A stretch of DNA of 64,000 nucleotides from NCBI RefSeq assembly GCF_011751075.1, contig NZ_JAALLN010000001.1:719113-783112 (forward strand), written 5' to 3'. Shown here piece after piece: positions 19,530-28,484 of the stretch (position 1 is its first letter; the number at the start of each line of letters is the position of its first letter). The stretch is from Flavobacterium poyangense (GTDB lineage Bacteria > Bacteroidota > Bacteroidia > Flavobacteriales > Flavobacteriaceae). The position numbers and the translations under genes were made by a program. The notes under the pieces were generated by a model. That model ran no database searches. It saw only the letters and a program-made list of their open reading frames with translations, and was not told the DNA's origin.

Positions 19530-22500
19530 ATGGGAGCATTTCACCAAAAAGCAAAAGCAAATCCTTCAAACTCTTCCGGATTGAATTCCAGAAAGAGCGA
19601 GGATTTTTTTGGTGTACAGGCAAAACTCAACATCGGAAAATCGAACGATAAGTTTGAAGCTGAAGCGGATAGTGTAGCCGAAAAAGTGGTGTCTAATACA
19701 GAAAAAAATGCTTCGGCAGAACCTTTTTTCAGCCCATCCCCTATTGCTCAGAAAAAATTAAATGACGTTCAGAAAAAAGAAGAAACGGAAAATACTGCTC
19801 CAGAGAAAATAGTCCCAGAAAAGGCAGTCGCAGAGAAAACGGTTGCAGAAAGTATTAGTCCGGTTACTCAGTTAAAATCAGAGAAAGAAGAAACTATTCA
19901 AAACAAAACGGAGGTTCCAACTCCGGAAGTAACCCCGGCTATTGAAAGCAGTCCTTCTATAGTCCCTCCGGCATTAGAGAAAGAGGAAACTGTTCAGAAC
20001 AACACCGAAGTTGCAGCTCCCGAAACAACCTCAACTTCTGAAAACAGTACTTCTCTTATTCATTCGAGATCAGAAAAAGAAGAAACCGCTACAAACAAAA
20101 CCGAAATTGCAGCTCCGGAAATAACTCCGGCTGTTGAAAACGTATCAACTCTAAAACCGTTGATTCAACAAAAGAAAAACGAAGAAGAAACGCAGTCCAA
20201 AGAAGAAGAGGAAACACAATCTAAAGAAGAAGAAAGTGAACTCCAGATGAGCGCGGGGGCTGATGCAGATCCAACCGACAATTCTGATCTTGAAAACGAT
20301 TTAAACAACAGCAAAGGCGGTGGTTCTCCTCTGCCGGAAAATACCAAAACCGAAATGGAATCGGGCTTTGGAGCCGATTTCAGCGATGTAAAAATTCACA
20401 ACGATTCTTCTGCTGTTCAGATGAATCAGCAACTGGGATCTCAGGCATTTGCCAACGGAAATGATATTTATTTTAACGAAGGAAAATTCAATCCGGATTC
20501 TCAAAGTGGAAAACAGCTGCTCGCCCACGAACTGACGCATACCATTCAACAAGGCGCATCGGCTCCTGCTGTTCAAAAAAAGGAGGAAGAACCCAATTCT
20601 TCTACCACAGAGAATACAAGCAAGGACAATTCAGGAACCCAAAACAGTTCTTCTGCAGACAGTTCTTCCGGAAATACTTCCTCTGAGCAAAATCAATCTT
20701 CCCAATCCGATACGGGAAGTTCAACTTCTGATAGCACCGCAGCCAATCAAAGTACAGCGAATACCGATTCGACTGCGCAATCAAGTACACAATCGAGTAC
20801 TGAACCAAATAGTAGTCAAAATCAATCGACAACAGGGACAAACTCAGATTCAACCAACCAGTCCACCTCAAACGCAGGAGGAAATCAGGAAGCCAACCAA
20901 TCGACCGATACGGGAACAGGAGGTCAAAACAACCAATCAACCAGCAGTGACTCTTCGGGTGGTGGTACGGATTCAACTTCTTCTGAAGCTACCTCGACTA
21001 CTTCATCCGGAGGTGCGGAAACAGGCGGCGGTTTTGCCAGTTATGATTTGTTTCTTGCTTTTGTAGAAGAGAAAAAACAAGCTTCTATTACTTATTTCAC
21101 AGACAAAAAGAAAGAACTCACCGATGGTATCAACGAGGAAAAAAGAAAAACAAAAGAGGCTGTTCAAACAGAAATCGACCGACTAAAAGAAACCAAAAGA
21201 GCCACTCTTGAAAAAATCGATAAGTCGTACGAACAGGCAAGCAATGCCATTAAAGAAAAACGAGACACCGAAATACAACAAGCAAAAGATACAGCCACTG
21301 AAGAAATTGCAAGGGTTGATGATGTAATCTTAACCAAAAAAGAACTACTGACTTCTATAGCCGAGGACAAAGCAACGAGTGTGATTTCCAGCGGAACGGA
21401 AGAATCTACCAATGCGCTTAAAACTACTTCTGCCAACATCAGGCAAGTGGACGCCATTATTCAGCAAAAACAAAGTCAATACAGCGGCAAAGACAATGCC
21501 AGTGACATTGTTGAAGCTGCTTGGGCCAGTAAGCCCGATACCATTCAGAAAATTCAGGAAGCGGGTGATGTTATTTCCTCCGAAGTTATTGCGCATTCTT
21601 TAAAATTAGCAGGTAATTATCGCGAAGATGCAACGAATGTTTGCTCCGAGTTTGGTAACAAAAAAGAGGAAGCGATAAAGGCCATCAATGACAAAAAAGA
21701 CGAAATCATCAAGGCCGTAACTGAATCTGCAGAAAAATCACTTACTTCTTTAACCGAAGAAACAACCAAATTAAAAACCGAATTAGGAACCAGTATAACT
21801 TCTCAACTTGCCGTATTAGAACTGATCCCGGCAAAAATAGATACAGAATTAGACGATATCTTAAAAACCGGAATTTCAAACACAGATAAAAATCAAACTA
21901 CCACATTAGAGGAAATTGATAAATTCAAAACCGATATCAGCGAAATTTACTGGTACAACGAAGAAGTAACCGAAGCACAAAATGATTTAGGCAAAGCTAT
22001 TGACGAACATCATAAAGACGTAGACAAATACATTAAAGACGTCATCAAAAAAGTGTCTGATGTTACAACCGAATTCAAAACGAAATTTATTTCAACTCAG
22101 GATACCATTAATACTTCTTTATCTGAAACAGCAGGCGGATATGAGGAATCTGCAGACAAGCTAAAATCAGATACCGTAAAAGAAATTAACGGAAGCGCCA
22201 GAGAAGCCGAAACCGATACCAAAACCGTGGCAGATGATTTAGGCTCCGGTTTACAGGAACAAATTGACAAAAGCGAAACAAAATGGAACAGTCAGCTTAC
22301 CGATGACGTCTCTAACATGCACGAAACGGTAAGCAAAGGTCTGGAACAACAAACAGAAATACTAAACCAGTTTACCGCCAATCTCGACAGAGAATTCAAT
22401 CGTTCCAGCTCCTGGTGGGATACCTTCACTGATTTTATCTCCGGAATGGCAAAAGGTTTTGTAGAAGGTTTTACCACTCTAATCACTACCATAGGAAAGG

Positions 22501-24497
22501 CAATGGGAACTTTAATTTTCTGGATCATTGTGGCTATTATCGTAATCATAATCCTTGTCCTGATCTTTAAATTCGGAATTGCTTTGGCAGTCATTCTGAA
22601 AGTGTTGTTAATTGCCGGAATTGTTATAGCAGCTCTTTTTGCCATTTATTACATCTACAAAGCAGTCACTACAGAAGGTTTAAGTCCATACGAAAGAGGG
22701 CGATTATTCGGAAGAGCTCTTTTTGAAATTGCTTTAGCCCTGATCGGAGCCGGTGTTTATTCCCGATTGGTCGGCTGGTTGGCACGAATCGCAAGAATAT
22801 CGGCAATTATTGCAAGAGTTGGAGGTCTGGCACGATTCCTCAGAATTGTAGTTTTAGTGGGAGATGTAAAAGCCTTTATTGCCCTGATCGACAGCATGGC
22901 CAATATTGAAAGATTGCTGATCTTAATGGAAAAAATTAAAGACGTTACCGGACTGATTAAACTATTGAGCGGCGCCGATGATGTAGCGCGAATAATTGAG
23001 GCATTACTCGCCGTTGGAAAAGCTGACGAATTGCTTAGTATACTCACCAAGGCAGATGATATAGGCCGGGTTTTAGCTCTAGTTGAAAGAGGAATCGTAG
23101 CCGGTCGTGCCGAAAGTCTGATAACCGTATTAAGCAAAGCAAAAGAATTAGCCAAATTAATCACTGTACTGGAACGTTCGGGCGATGACATCGGAAGGGT
23201 TATAAGAGTATTGGACAAAGCAGTTGACATGGACAAAATGATCATTGCTATGGAACGTGTCGGAACATCCAATTTAGGAAGGTTAATCACTTTGATTGAA
23301 ACAGCCGATGATACTGCTGCATTACTCCGAATTGTGACTAAAGCAGCTGATTTTGCTACCTTACTAAGAATCGTAGAAGAAGCAACCGAAGTAAATAAAA
23401 TAGTAGCGTTATTTGACAAAGTGGCCGAATTGGATAAATTGGTTATCGCCTTTGATCGATTTGCAGACACCGATCGCTTATTGGCTGTATTCAACGGGGT
23501 AACCGAGTTCGACAAGTTAGTTACGCTACTGGGAAGAAGCACAGCCCTGGATCGTTTGGTTCCTTTCTTGGAAGGATTATCAGATATCAACAAAGCGATA
23601 CCAAAACTGAATGGCTTAGCTAATGAACTGGACGATTTTGTACGATTCCTCGATGAACCGGGAATGACAATTGCCAAACTGGAAAGAATCCTCCATATGG
23701 AGAATCTAACCGTAGCAAAATTAAGAAATCTACTCACTCAAGCCGGTGGTGTTGTAGACGATTTGATGAAGGTACTAGATGAAATTAAGGATTTTGATAA
23801 AGTTGCCAACTACATCACTCATTTCGGAAACTTCCCTGATGTCAAAATATTAGTTGATAAAGCAGTCGATTGCGGTTTATCGGGCTCCCCTATTATTGTT
23901 GAATTCTTTGAAGACTGTGTTTCATTAGGATACAAATCAAAAACACTACTTCTGGAATTCTTTGATATGGTAAACTCAAGTGGTGCTGCGGGAAGTAAAT
24001 GGAAAGATGCCTTACAATATGGAAGAAACTTTGTTGCGGAAAGTATCGGTAATATGACAAAAGCCAATCCAAGAGGTGTAGCCGGTACCGGACAGGTAGG
24101 CCGAAAAGTATTTACAATAGCCGACGGCTCAAGTGTAACGGTTACCATTGAAAACTCAGACATCGCCCACGTTGCAAGCGGACATACCTGGAAATATTTT
24201 TACATGACCAAAGGAAATGCGGCTTCTCCTACCGTGAGTATGTTTGATCTTGGTACCGAGGTCGCTGACTTGGAAAATCTTGCCCGTTCTATCCTAAATT
24301 CAACCGAAGTGGAAACTTTAATAAACTCATTAACCCGTGCTGATGTCAACAAAGGCACTATGGCACTTGGAAATAAGGCATGGATAAGCTTAAACAGTAT
24401 TGACGGGTTACTTTCATTCTACCCGCAAGGAGCACTTGGAATACAAATCGAGAAAAAAATCATGAAAGGAGCCATACTTTTATGGCAGAGTTTATAA
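19530..24497 (+). CDS. Giant eCIS payload: DUF4157, coiled coil, membrane hairpin, solenoid, unknown C-terminal domain
   Basis: The protein has 1655 residues. Order: FFGVQAKLNIGKSNDKFE motif; Glu/Thr/Pro linker to about 240; DUF4157 with HELTH at 333-337; Ser/Thr/Asn/Gln-rich linker 350-500; long Lys/Glu coiled coil about 510-960; two strongly hydrophobic segments about 993-1046 (GTLIFWIIVAIIVIIILVLI, then ALAVILKVLLIAGIVIAALF); and a region about 1090-1450 of 16-20-residue helical units such as LDKLVIAFDRFADTDRLLAV, likely an alpha solenoid. The last 150 residues (RKVFTIADGSSVTVTIE, then DIAHVASGHTWKYF) look like a compact toxin domain. A BECR-fold RNase is possible because of the His-rich HVASGHTW, but I cannot name the family. 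The architecture resembles a pore-forming or translocating toxin. Confidence 0.75.
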   Translation: MGAFHQKAKANPSNSSGLNSRKSEDFFGVQAKLNIGKSNDKFEAEADSVAEKVVSNTEKNASAEPFFSPSPIAQKKLNDVQKKEETENTAPEKIVPEKAVAEKTVAESISPVTQLKSEKEETIQNKTEVPTPEVTPAIESSPSIVPPALEKEETVQNNTEVAAPETTSTSENSTSLIHSRSEKEETATNKTEIAAPEITPAVENVSTLKPLIQQKKNEEETQSKEEEETQSKEEESELQMSAGADADPTDNSDLENDLNNSKGGGSPLPENTKTEMESGFGADFSDVKIHNDSSAVQMNQQLGSQAFANGNDIYFNEGKFNPDSQSGKQLLAHELTHTIQQGASAPAVQKKEEEPNSSTTENTSKDNSGTQNSSSADSSSGNTSSEQNQSSQSDTGSSTSDSTAANQSTANTDSTAQSSTQSSTEPNSSQNQSTTGTNSDSTNQSTSNAGGNQEANQSTDTGTGGQNNQSTSSDSSGGGTDSTSSEATSTTSSGGAETGGGFASYDLFLAFVEEKKQASITYFTDKKKELTDGINEEKRKTKEAVQTEIDRLKETKRATLEKIDKSYEQASNAIKEKRDTEIQQAKDTATEEIARVDDVILTKKELLTSIAEDKATSVISSGTEESTNALKTTSANIRQVDAIIQQKQSQYSGKDNASDIVEAAWASKPDTIQKIQEAGDVISSEVIAHSLKLAGNYREDATNVCSEFGNKKEEAIKAINDKKDEIIKAVTESAEKSLTSLTEETTKLKTELGTSITSQLAVLELIPAKIDTELDDILKTGISNTDKNQTTTLEEIDKFKTDISEIYWYNEEVTEAQNDLGKAIDEHHKDVDKYIKDVIKKVSDVTTEFKTKFISTQDTINTSLSETAGGYEESADKLKSDTVKEINGSAREAETDTKTVADDLGSGLQEQIDKSETKWNSQLTDDVSNMHETVSKGLEQQTEILNQFTANLDREFNRSSSWWDTFTDFISGMAKGFVEGFTTLITTIGKAMGTLIFWIIVAIIVIIILVLIFKFGIALAVILKVLLIAGIVIAALFAIYYIYKAVTTEGLSPYERGRLFGRALFEIALALIGAGVYSRLVGWLARIARISAIIARVGGLARFLRIVVLVGDVKAFIALIDSMANIERLLILMEKIKDVTGLIKLLSGADDVARIIEALLAVGKADELLSILTKADDIGRVLALVERGIVAGRAESLITVLSKAKELAKLITVLERSGDDIGRVIRVLDKAVDMDKMIIAMERVGTSNLGRLITLIETADDTAALLRIVTKAADFATLLRIVEEATEVNKIVALFDKVAELDKLVIAFDRFADTDRLLAVFNGVTEFDKLVTLLGRSTALDRLVPFLEGLSDINKAIPKLNGLANELDDFVRFLDEPGMTIAKLERILHMENLTVAKLRNLLTQAGGVVDDLMKVLDEIKDFDKVANYITHFGNFPDVKILVDKAVDCGLSGSPIIVEFFEDCVSLGYKSKTLLLEFFDMVNSSGAAGSKWKDALQYGRNFVAESIGNMTKANPRGVAGTGQVGRKVFTIADGSSVTVTIENSDIAHVASGHTWKYFYMTKGNAASPTVSMFDLGTEVADLENLARSILNSTEVETLINSLTRADVNKGTMALGNKAWISLNSIDGLLSFYPQGALGIQIEKKIMKGAILLWQSL

Positions 24498-24561
24498 TTA
24501 ACCTAAAAAAACTATTTTTACTAATCAAAACTGCTTAGTTGCAATTAAACCTCTTTTACAA

Positions 24562-25134
24562 ATGTTAACATTCTATATTTACGATCCGGATGATGATGAT
24601 GGTGATTTTTTACCATCAACCGCTATGACCTTAAAAGAGTATCTTCAAAACCCGCCATCGTGGAAACCGCAAATTGAAAACACCATACTTACTTTTAGCG
24701 GACTGCCCATGTTGATTAATGACGACATTAATAATTTTGGAATATTGCCTCATATTTTGTCTCAATTGGAAGAAGTAAAAAAAAGACTTTTGGAAGATCA
24801 ATTTGCGTTATTGAAAACATCGAATTACAATGAATCGCTATTTTTCATCTTTGAACCAAAGGAAGATAACACTTATTTTTCGTTATTGGGTCTTTTGCCA
24901 AGTCCATACTCGGCGTATTATCCAATAAGTGACTCACCGTTTTATTTCAAGGATATCGATCAGCAAAAAGAATTGTACACTTTTATTGAGACAACAACTG
25001 AATTCAACTGGGCCGATAATTTAATCGGGAACCTCCAAAAAATCAAAAACATTGAATACAACACAGCACAACTCGTTTCCTCCATCGAGGAACAAGTAAC
25101 ACTGGGAAATGAATTAATTGAATTTTTAAGATAA
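24562..25134 (+). CDS. Small acidic cytoplasmic protein, candidate immunity gene
   Basis: This 190-residue protein has no signal peptide. The N-terminus is strongly acidic (YDPDDDDGDF) and the rest is mixed alpha/beta with LPSPYSAYYPISDSPFYF. No family is recognised. It lies 64 bp downstream of the giant payload and 5 bp before the AAA+ ATPase. An acidic small protein straight after a toxin-like gene is a typical immunity arrangement. It could instead be an ATPase partner or chaperone for loading. Confidence 0.65.
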   Translation: MLTFYIYDPDDDDGDFLPSTAMTLKEYLQNPPSWKPQIENTILTFSGLPMLINDDINNFGILPHILSQLEEVKKRLLEDQFALLKTSNYNESLFFIFEPKEDNTYFSLLGLLPSPYSAYYPISDSPFYFKDIDQQKELYTFIETTTEFNWADNLIGNLQKIKNIEYNTAQLVSSIEEQVTLGNELIEFLR

Positions 25135-25139
25135 CCGTC

Positions 25140-26444
25140 ATGAGAACACTATTTGAGATTCTAAAAAACCAATTTATCTTTCAGCTTGACACTCTTTTTC
25201 AGGTTGAAAATCCAACGGAGAAATTTGTTATCGGAGAACCCGACTCTATAGGATTTGTAAACGAATTTATTATCGAAAATAATGTATCCGAAACCGATAC
25301 CCTGTTACTGGCCTTGGCCTTGGTTCCCAATATTCATCCCGATTTTTTAAGTTCCATCATGGCCGAATACCTGCCTAATGGTGGCGAATTACCCGAATTT
25401 GGCGGAATAAAAGCAAAGAACCATCGTGGAATTTTGCCAACTGGCGAAACGGCTCAGTTTTTAATTGCCGGAAACAATCTTAATGACCGAATCTCCTTTT
25501 ACAATTACCTGCACAATGAATCTTTTCTTTATCAAAAAGGAATCATCAAAATAGACACGGTTAGCAATGGCGAACCTAAACTGAGTGGTTTGCTTATTCT
25601 GGACGATGAGTATGTCGAAAAATTCATTACCGGAAAAATTCTCAAACCTCAGCTCAGCAGCATTTTCCCCGCACAATTAATCGAAACTCAATTGGAATGG
25701 GATGACTTAATACTCAATGCTACTACTTTAAATAACATAAAGGAAATAGAAACCTGGTTGAAATTCAACGACATCATCCTCCACGAATGGAATATGAAGT
25801 CCAAAATAAAACCGGGCTACCGGGTCATGTTTTACGGCGCACCCGGAACCGGAAAAACGCTCACCGCTTCACTCCTCGGAAAATACACCAAAAGAGATGT
25901 TTATCGAATTGATTTATCGATGGTAGTTTCAAAATACATCGGAGAAACCGAAAAGAACCTTTCCTCCTTATTTGATAAAGCCGCCGACAAAGACTGGATT
26001 CTCTTCTTTGACGAAGCCGATGCCGTTTTCGGAAAACGAACCAACGTACGCGATGCCCACGACAAATACGCCAATCAGGAAGTTTCGTATCTGCTACAAC
26101 GCATCGAAAACCATCCTGGACTGGTGATTCTAGCCTCTAATTTTAAAGCCAACATTGATACGGCCTTCACCCGAAGATTTCAATCTATAATCGAATTTGA
26201 AGTTCCTTCCTACAACGAACGCCTACTGCTTTGGAAAAATAACCTTCCCAAAGGAATCCAAATTGCCGAAGATGTAAACCTCAACGAACTTTCAAAAAAA
26301 TACGATATTACCGGTGCTAACATTGTCAACATCATTCAGTATGCCTGTCTCAAAACACTGGAGGATGAAAACGAAAGTATTAACCTTAACCATCTTCTTC
26401 AGGGAATTAAAAAGGAATATGCTAAGGAAGGGAAGATGATGTGA
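25140..26444 (+). CDS. eCIS AAA+ ATPase (Afp15-like)
   Basis: This 434-residue protein has an N-terminal helical domain of about 200 residues, then an AAA+ module. Walker A is GAPGTGKT (233-240) and Walker B is FFDEAD (289-294). A sensor-1 Asn lies in ASNFKANID, followed by TRRF with the arginine finger. A single AAA+ ATPase closes most eCIS loci and is thought to help assembly or payload loading. Here it lies after the payload genes, 5 bp from the small acidic gene, so it is probably cotranscribed with them. The family call is certain; its mechanical role in eCIS is less clear. Confidence 0.92.
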   Translation: MRTLFEILKNQFIFQLDTLFQVENPTEKFVIGEPDSIGFVNEFIIENNVSETDTLLLALALVPNIHPDFLSSIMAEYLPNGGELPEFGGIKAKNHRGILPTGETAQFLIAGNNLNDRISFYNYLHNESFLYQKGIIKIDTVSNGEPKLSGLLILDDEYVEKFITGKILKPQLSSIFPAQLIETQLEWDDLILNATTLNNIKEIETWLKFNDIILHEWNMKSKIKPGYRVMFYGAPGTGKTLTASLLGKYTKRDVYRIDLSMVVSKYIGETEKNLSSLFDKAADKDWILFFDEADAVFGKRTNVRDAHDKYANQEVSYLLQRIENHPGLVILASNFKANIDTAFTRRFQSIIEFEVPSYNERLLLWKNNLPKGIQIAEDVNLNELSKKYDITGANIVNIIQYACLKTLEDENESINLNHLLQGIKKEYAKEGKMM

Positions 26445-26572
26445 GTTAGGCTGGTACGGGAATGAAATTTCCTTATGAAAGTTGCACGAATAAGACATTT
26501 ACGCAGCGACTTTGATAGAATACTTTAAAGAGCAGAGAAGTAAAAAAGTTACCGAACAATTTAATAAAGATA

Positions 26573-26776
26573 ATGGATTATAAGAATTTAATTTATGGCA
26601 TTTTACTTGCAATAGCAGCATTCAGTTATTATAAAATACATAAATGGTGGTTAAAAGGAAGAGATAGTGATACACTCAATTATAAACCTGATACTAGTCT
26701 TAGAACTTTTAAAAACTGGGTTATAATTATTGGATTAGCTATAACATCAATTGTTTTTTTTCTAAAAGCATTATAA
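26573..26776 (+). CDS. Small two-helix membrane protein
   Basis: This 67-residue protein has two membrane segments: LIYGILLAIAAFSYYKI near the start and WVIIIGLAITSIVFFLKAL at the end, joined by a charged loop (KGRDSDTLNYKPD). No family is recognised. It stands alone between the eCIS ATPase and a REP hairpin. It is probably real, because both helices are intact and the Lys/Arg distribution is sensible. Confidence 0.55.
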   Translation: MDYKNLIYGILLAIAAFSYYKIHKWWLKGRDSDTLNYKPDTSLRTFKNWVIIIGLAITSIVFFLKAL

Positions 26777-26815
26777 ATATGTAATCGTTCTGCAAAAAGT
26801 TCTTTTATAAAAACT

Positions 26816-26839
26816 GCGCAAATGTCTCCGACTTTGCGC
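26816..26839 (+). repeat. REP hairpin upstream of the RAYT gene
   Basis: GCGCAAA and TTTGCGC enclose TGTCTCCGAC, which can itself pair GTC/GAC, giving an imperfect two-step hairpin with an unpaired T. A T-run follows. It is the inverted counterpart of the hairpin at 27612, so the two flank the transposase gene. Confidence 0.8.
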
Positions 26840-26924
26840 TTTTTTATTCCCTTAATAATTCAATACGTTATAAAAGTCTCCCGGCTTTTTACATTCATAC
26901 CTTTTAAAAGTAAGTAAAAACTTA

Positions 26925-26932
26925 TATTTTTG
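26925..26932 (+). promoter_or_regulatory. Candidate -7 promoter element for the RAYT gene
   Basis: TATTTTTG fits the Bacteroidota TAnnTTTG element, 17 bp before the start codon. No clear -33 TTG is visible, so confidence is modest. Confidence 0.4.
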
Positions 26933-26949
26933 TAAGAAATTTAAGTCAT

Positions 26950-27549
26950 ATGAAAGAAGGATATGTTATAAGAGATCAAACAATACCACACTTTTTGACG
27001 TCAACAGTCGTAGATTGGATTGATGTTTTTACACGTCAAAATTATCGTGATATAATAATCGAATCTTTAGATTATTGCATCAAAAATAAAGGAATGATTT
27101 TGTACGGCTATGCAATTATGAGTAATCATATACACCTGATTGTGCAGTCTAAAGACGGTAAATTATCAGATTTGATACGGGATTTTAAAAAATTTACGGC
27201 TAAATTAATTTTAGAGAAGATCCAGAATAGTCCGGAAAGCAGAAGAGAGTGGATGTTGGAACGCTTCAAATTAGCATCAGAACAGCATTCAAGAAATAAA
27301 GTTTTTCAGTTTTGGCAATACGGAAATCACGCTGAAGAAATTTATACAAACAAATTTATGTGGTCCAAACTTCATTATATACATTTAAATCCTGTAAAAG
27401 CCGGGTTAGTCAACAAAGCTTCAGATTATATTTATTCAAGTGCATCCAATTATGTTAAAGATTGTGGTTTATTGGATATTGAAAAAGCCGAAAATCCTAT
27501 TGTAAATGTTTTAGATTCAAAATCATTTTTTAGATTTGATCTTTATTAG
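26950..27549 (+). CDS. REP-associated Y1 transposase (RAYT, TnpA_REP)
   Basis: This 199-residue protein is of the Y1/HUH single-strand nuclease type. The metal-binding motif is SNHIHLIV (His60, His62). The later block KLHYIHLNPVKAGLV is characteristic of RAYTs and holds conserved tyrosine and asparagine residues. The length is normal and the frame intact. RAYTs are domesticated transposases that cut at REP hairpins; here such hairpins lie on both sides in opposite orientation (26816 and 27612), with more copies at 28154 and 28485. It is probably active or recently active. Confidence 0.92.
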   Translation: MKEGYVIRDQTIPHFLTSTVVDWIDVFTRQNYRDIIIESLDYCIKNKGMILYGYAIMSNHIHLIVQSKDGKLSDLIRDFKKFTAKLILEKIQNSPESRREWMLERFKLASEQHSRNKVFQFWQYGNHAEEIYTNKFMWSKLHYIHLNPVKAGLVNKASDYIYSSASNYVKDCGLLDIEKAENPIVNVLDSKSFFRFDLY

Positions 27550-27557
27550 TATTGTTT

Positions 27558-27578
27558 AAAGTCGGAGACTTTTGAGAA
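27558..27578 (+). repeat. Partial REP unit
   Basis: AAAGTCGGAGACTTTTGAGAA repeats the loop and one arm of the hairpin at 27612 but has lost the GCGC foot. It is a degenerate copy just after the RAYT stop. Confidence 0.55.
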
Positions 27579-27611
27579 GTAAACGTTACTAAGAGACTAT
27601 AATTTAAAAAA

Positions 27612-27634
27612 GCGCAAAGTCGGAGACATTTGCG
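27612..27634 (-). repeat. REP hairpin downstream of the RAYT gene, inverted orientation
   Basis: GCGCAAAGTCGGAGACATTTGCG is the reverse complement of the upstream hairpin at 26816, with the same unpaired base. Together the two make an inverted REP pair (BIME-like) bracketing the transposase. Confidence 0.8.
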
Positions 27635-27654
27635 TAGCGGTTAAATACAAAAAT

Positions 27655-28101
27655 ATGATTACTGAAATAGAACAACAATCTTTAGATATTGATTGGTTTT
27701 TTACAGATGGGAAATACGTAGCATTTGTTGCTTCAGGTGGTGGAAGACTACCTAAATCAATTTCAGAATCACTCGATTATAATTTGCTATCTTCCTATTT
27801 TAGAAACTTAGCTGAAAAATCTGAGATAGAAATTAATGGCAATTTAAGTGATGTGTTAAAAATGGAGCCAGATGAAAGATACTTGGAAGATTTTACTTTG
27901 ATGGCGAAAAGAGGACTTTATTCATTTGACAAAACTATATTAAATAATTTTTTAGAACTAAATTATCATTTAGTAGCCTCTCCTCTCACTCCGTTAAAAT
28001 TATCAGATTTACCTCCGGAAATTATTATTATATTACAAAAAACTAAATATAACAATGGTTTACATTTGATGTTAAATATCGATACGTCTAATATTTCATA
28101 A
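27655..28101 (+). CDS. Hypothetical protein (148 aa)
   Basis: This soluble protein of 148 residues has a distinctive start (SLDIDWFFTDGKYVAFVASG, GGRLPKSI). It has no signal peptide or membrane helix, and no family is recognised. It lies between REP hairpins in the RAYT-associated accessory segment. The intact frame and normal codon use support a real gene. Small soluble proteins of this kind in variable regions are sometimes orphan immunity proteins, but nothing here shows that. Confidence 0.6.
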   Translation: MITEIEQQSLDIDWFFTDGKYVAFVASGGGRLPKSISESLDYNLLSSYFRNLAEKSEIEINGNLSDVLKMEPDERYLEDFTLMAKRGLYSFDKTILNNFLELNYHLVASPLTPLKLSDLPPEIIIILQKTKYNNGLHLMLNIDTSNIS

Positions 28102-28153
28102 AAGTATATTATATAAACTTGCCCCGCAGTTCCGCAAAGAGTTCTAATGAAAA

Positions 28154-28178
28154 GCTGCAAATGTCTCATTTGCGCAGC
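28154..28178 (+). repeat. REP hairpin
   Basis: GCTGCAAATGTCTCATTTGCGCAGC forms a hairpin related to the RAYT-flanking units. It is preceded by CCGCAAAGAGTTCTAATGAAAA, which is also found before the copy at 28485, so the mobile unit is about 60 bp. Confidence 0.7.
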
Positions 28179-28250
28179 GGAACCGAAAATTGAATTCTAA
28201 TAATACTTTTTATTTTATTATTATTGTATTGCCTTTTTTAATTTACAATT

Positions 28251-28430
28251 ATGAAATCACATGAAATTCTTCGTCTATTGCTGCCAATTATGTTGATCGT
28301 TTTGGGTACTTACGCCCGGAATAGTAATAGTAAATTAGCCAAAGATTCGCCTGGAATTCATAAGAGATGGTACTTTCTTGTGCTATTAGGAGTTCTATTA
28401 TTGTTATTTAGATTACGAAAACATATTTAG
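28251..28430 (+). CDS. Small membrane protein (59 aa)
   Basis: The frame runs from ATG 28251 to TAG 28430. It has two hydrophobic segments, ILRLLLPIMLIVLGTY and WYFLVLLGVLLLLFRL, separated by a charged loop (NSNSKLAKDSPG), with a basic C-terminus. The layout is like the 67-residue protein at 26573, though without obvious sequence similarity. It lies between two REP hairpins, and no family is recognised. Confidence 0.5.
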   Translation: MKSHEILRLLLPIMLIVLGTYARNSNSKLAKDSPGIHKRWYFLVLLGVLLLLFRLRKHI

Positions 28431-28484
28431 TTAAAAACTAAGTAGCAACAGCACCCCCGCTCCGCAAAGAGTCCCTCATGAAAA

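Noticed and set aside
22757..23737. 326-codon minus-strand frame inside the giant payload gene
   Set aside because: It is opposite a repeated Leu/Ile-rich coding region, is Ser/Leu-biased by complementarity and matches nothing.
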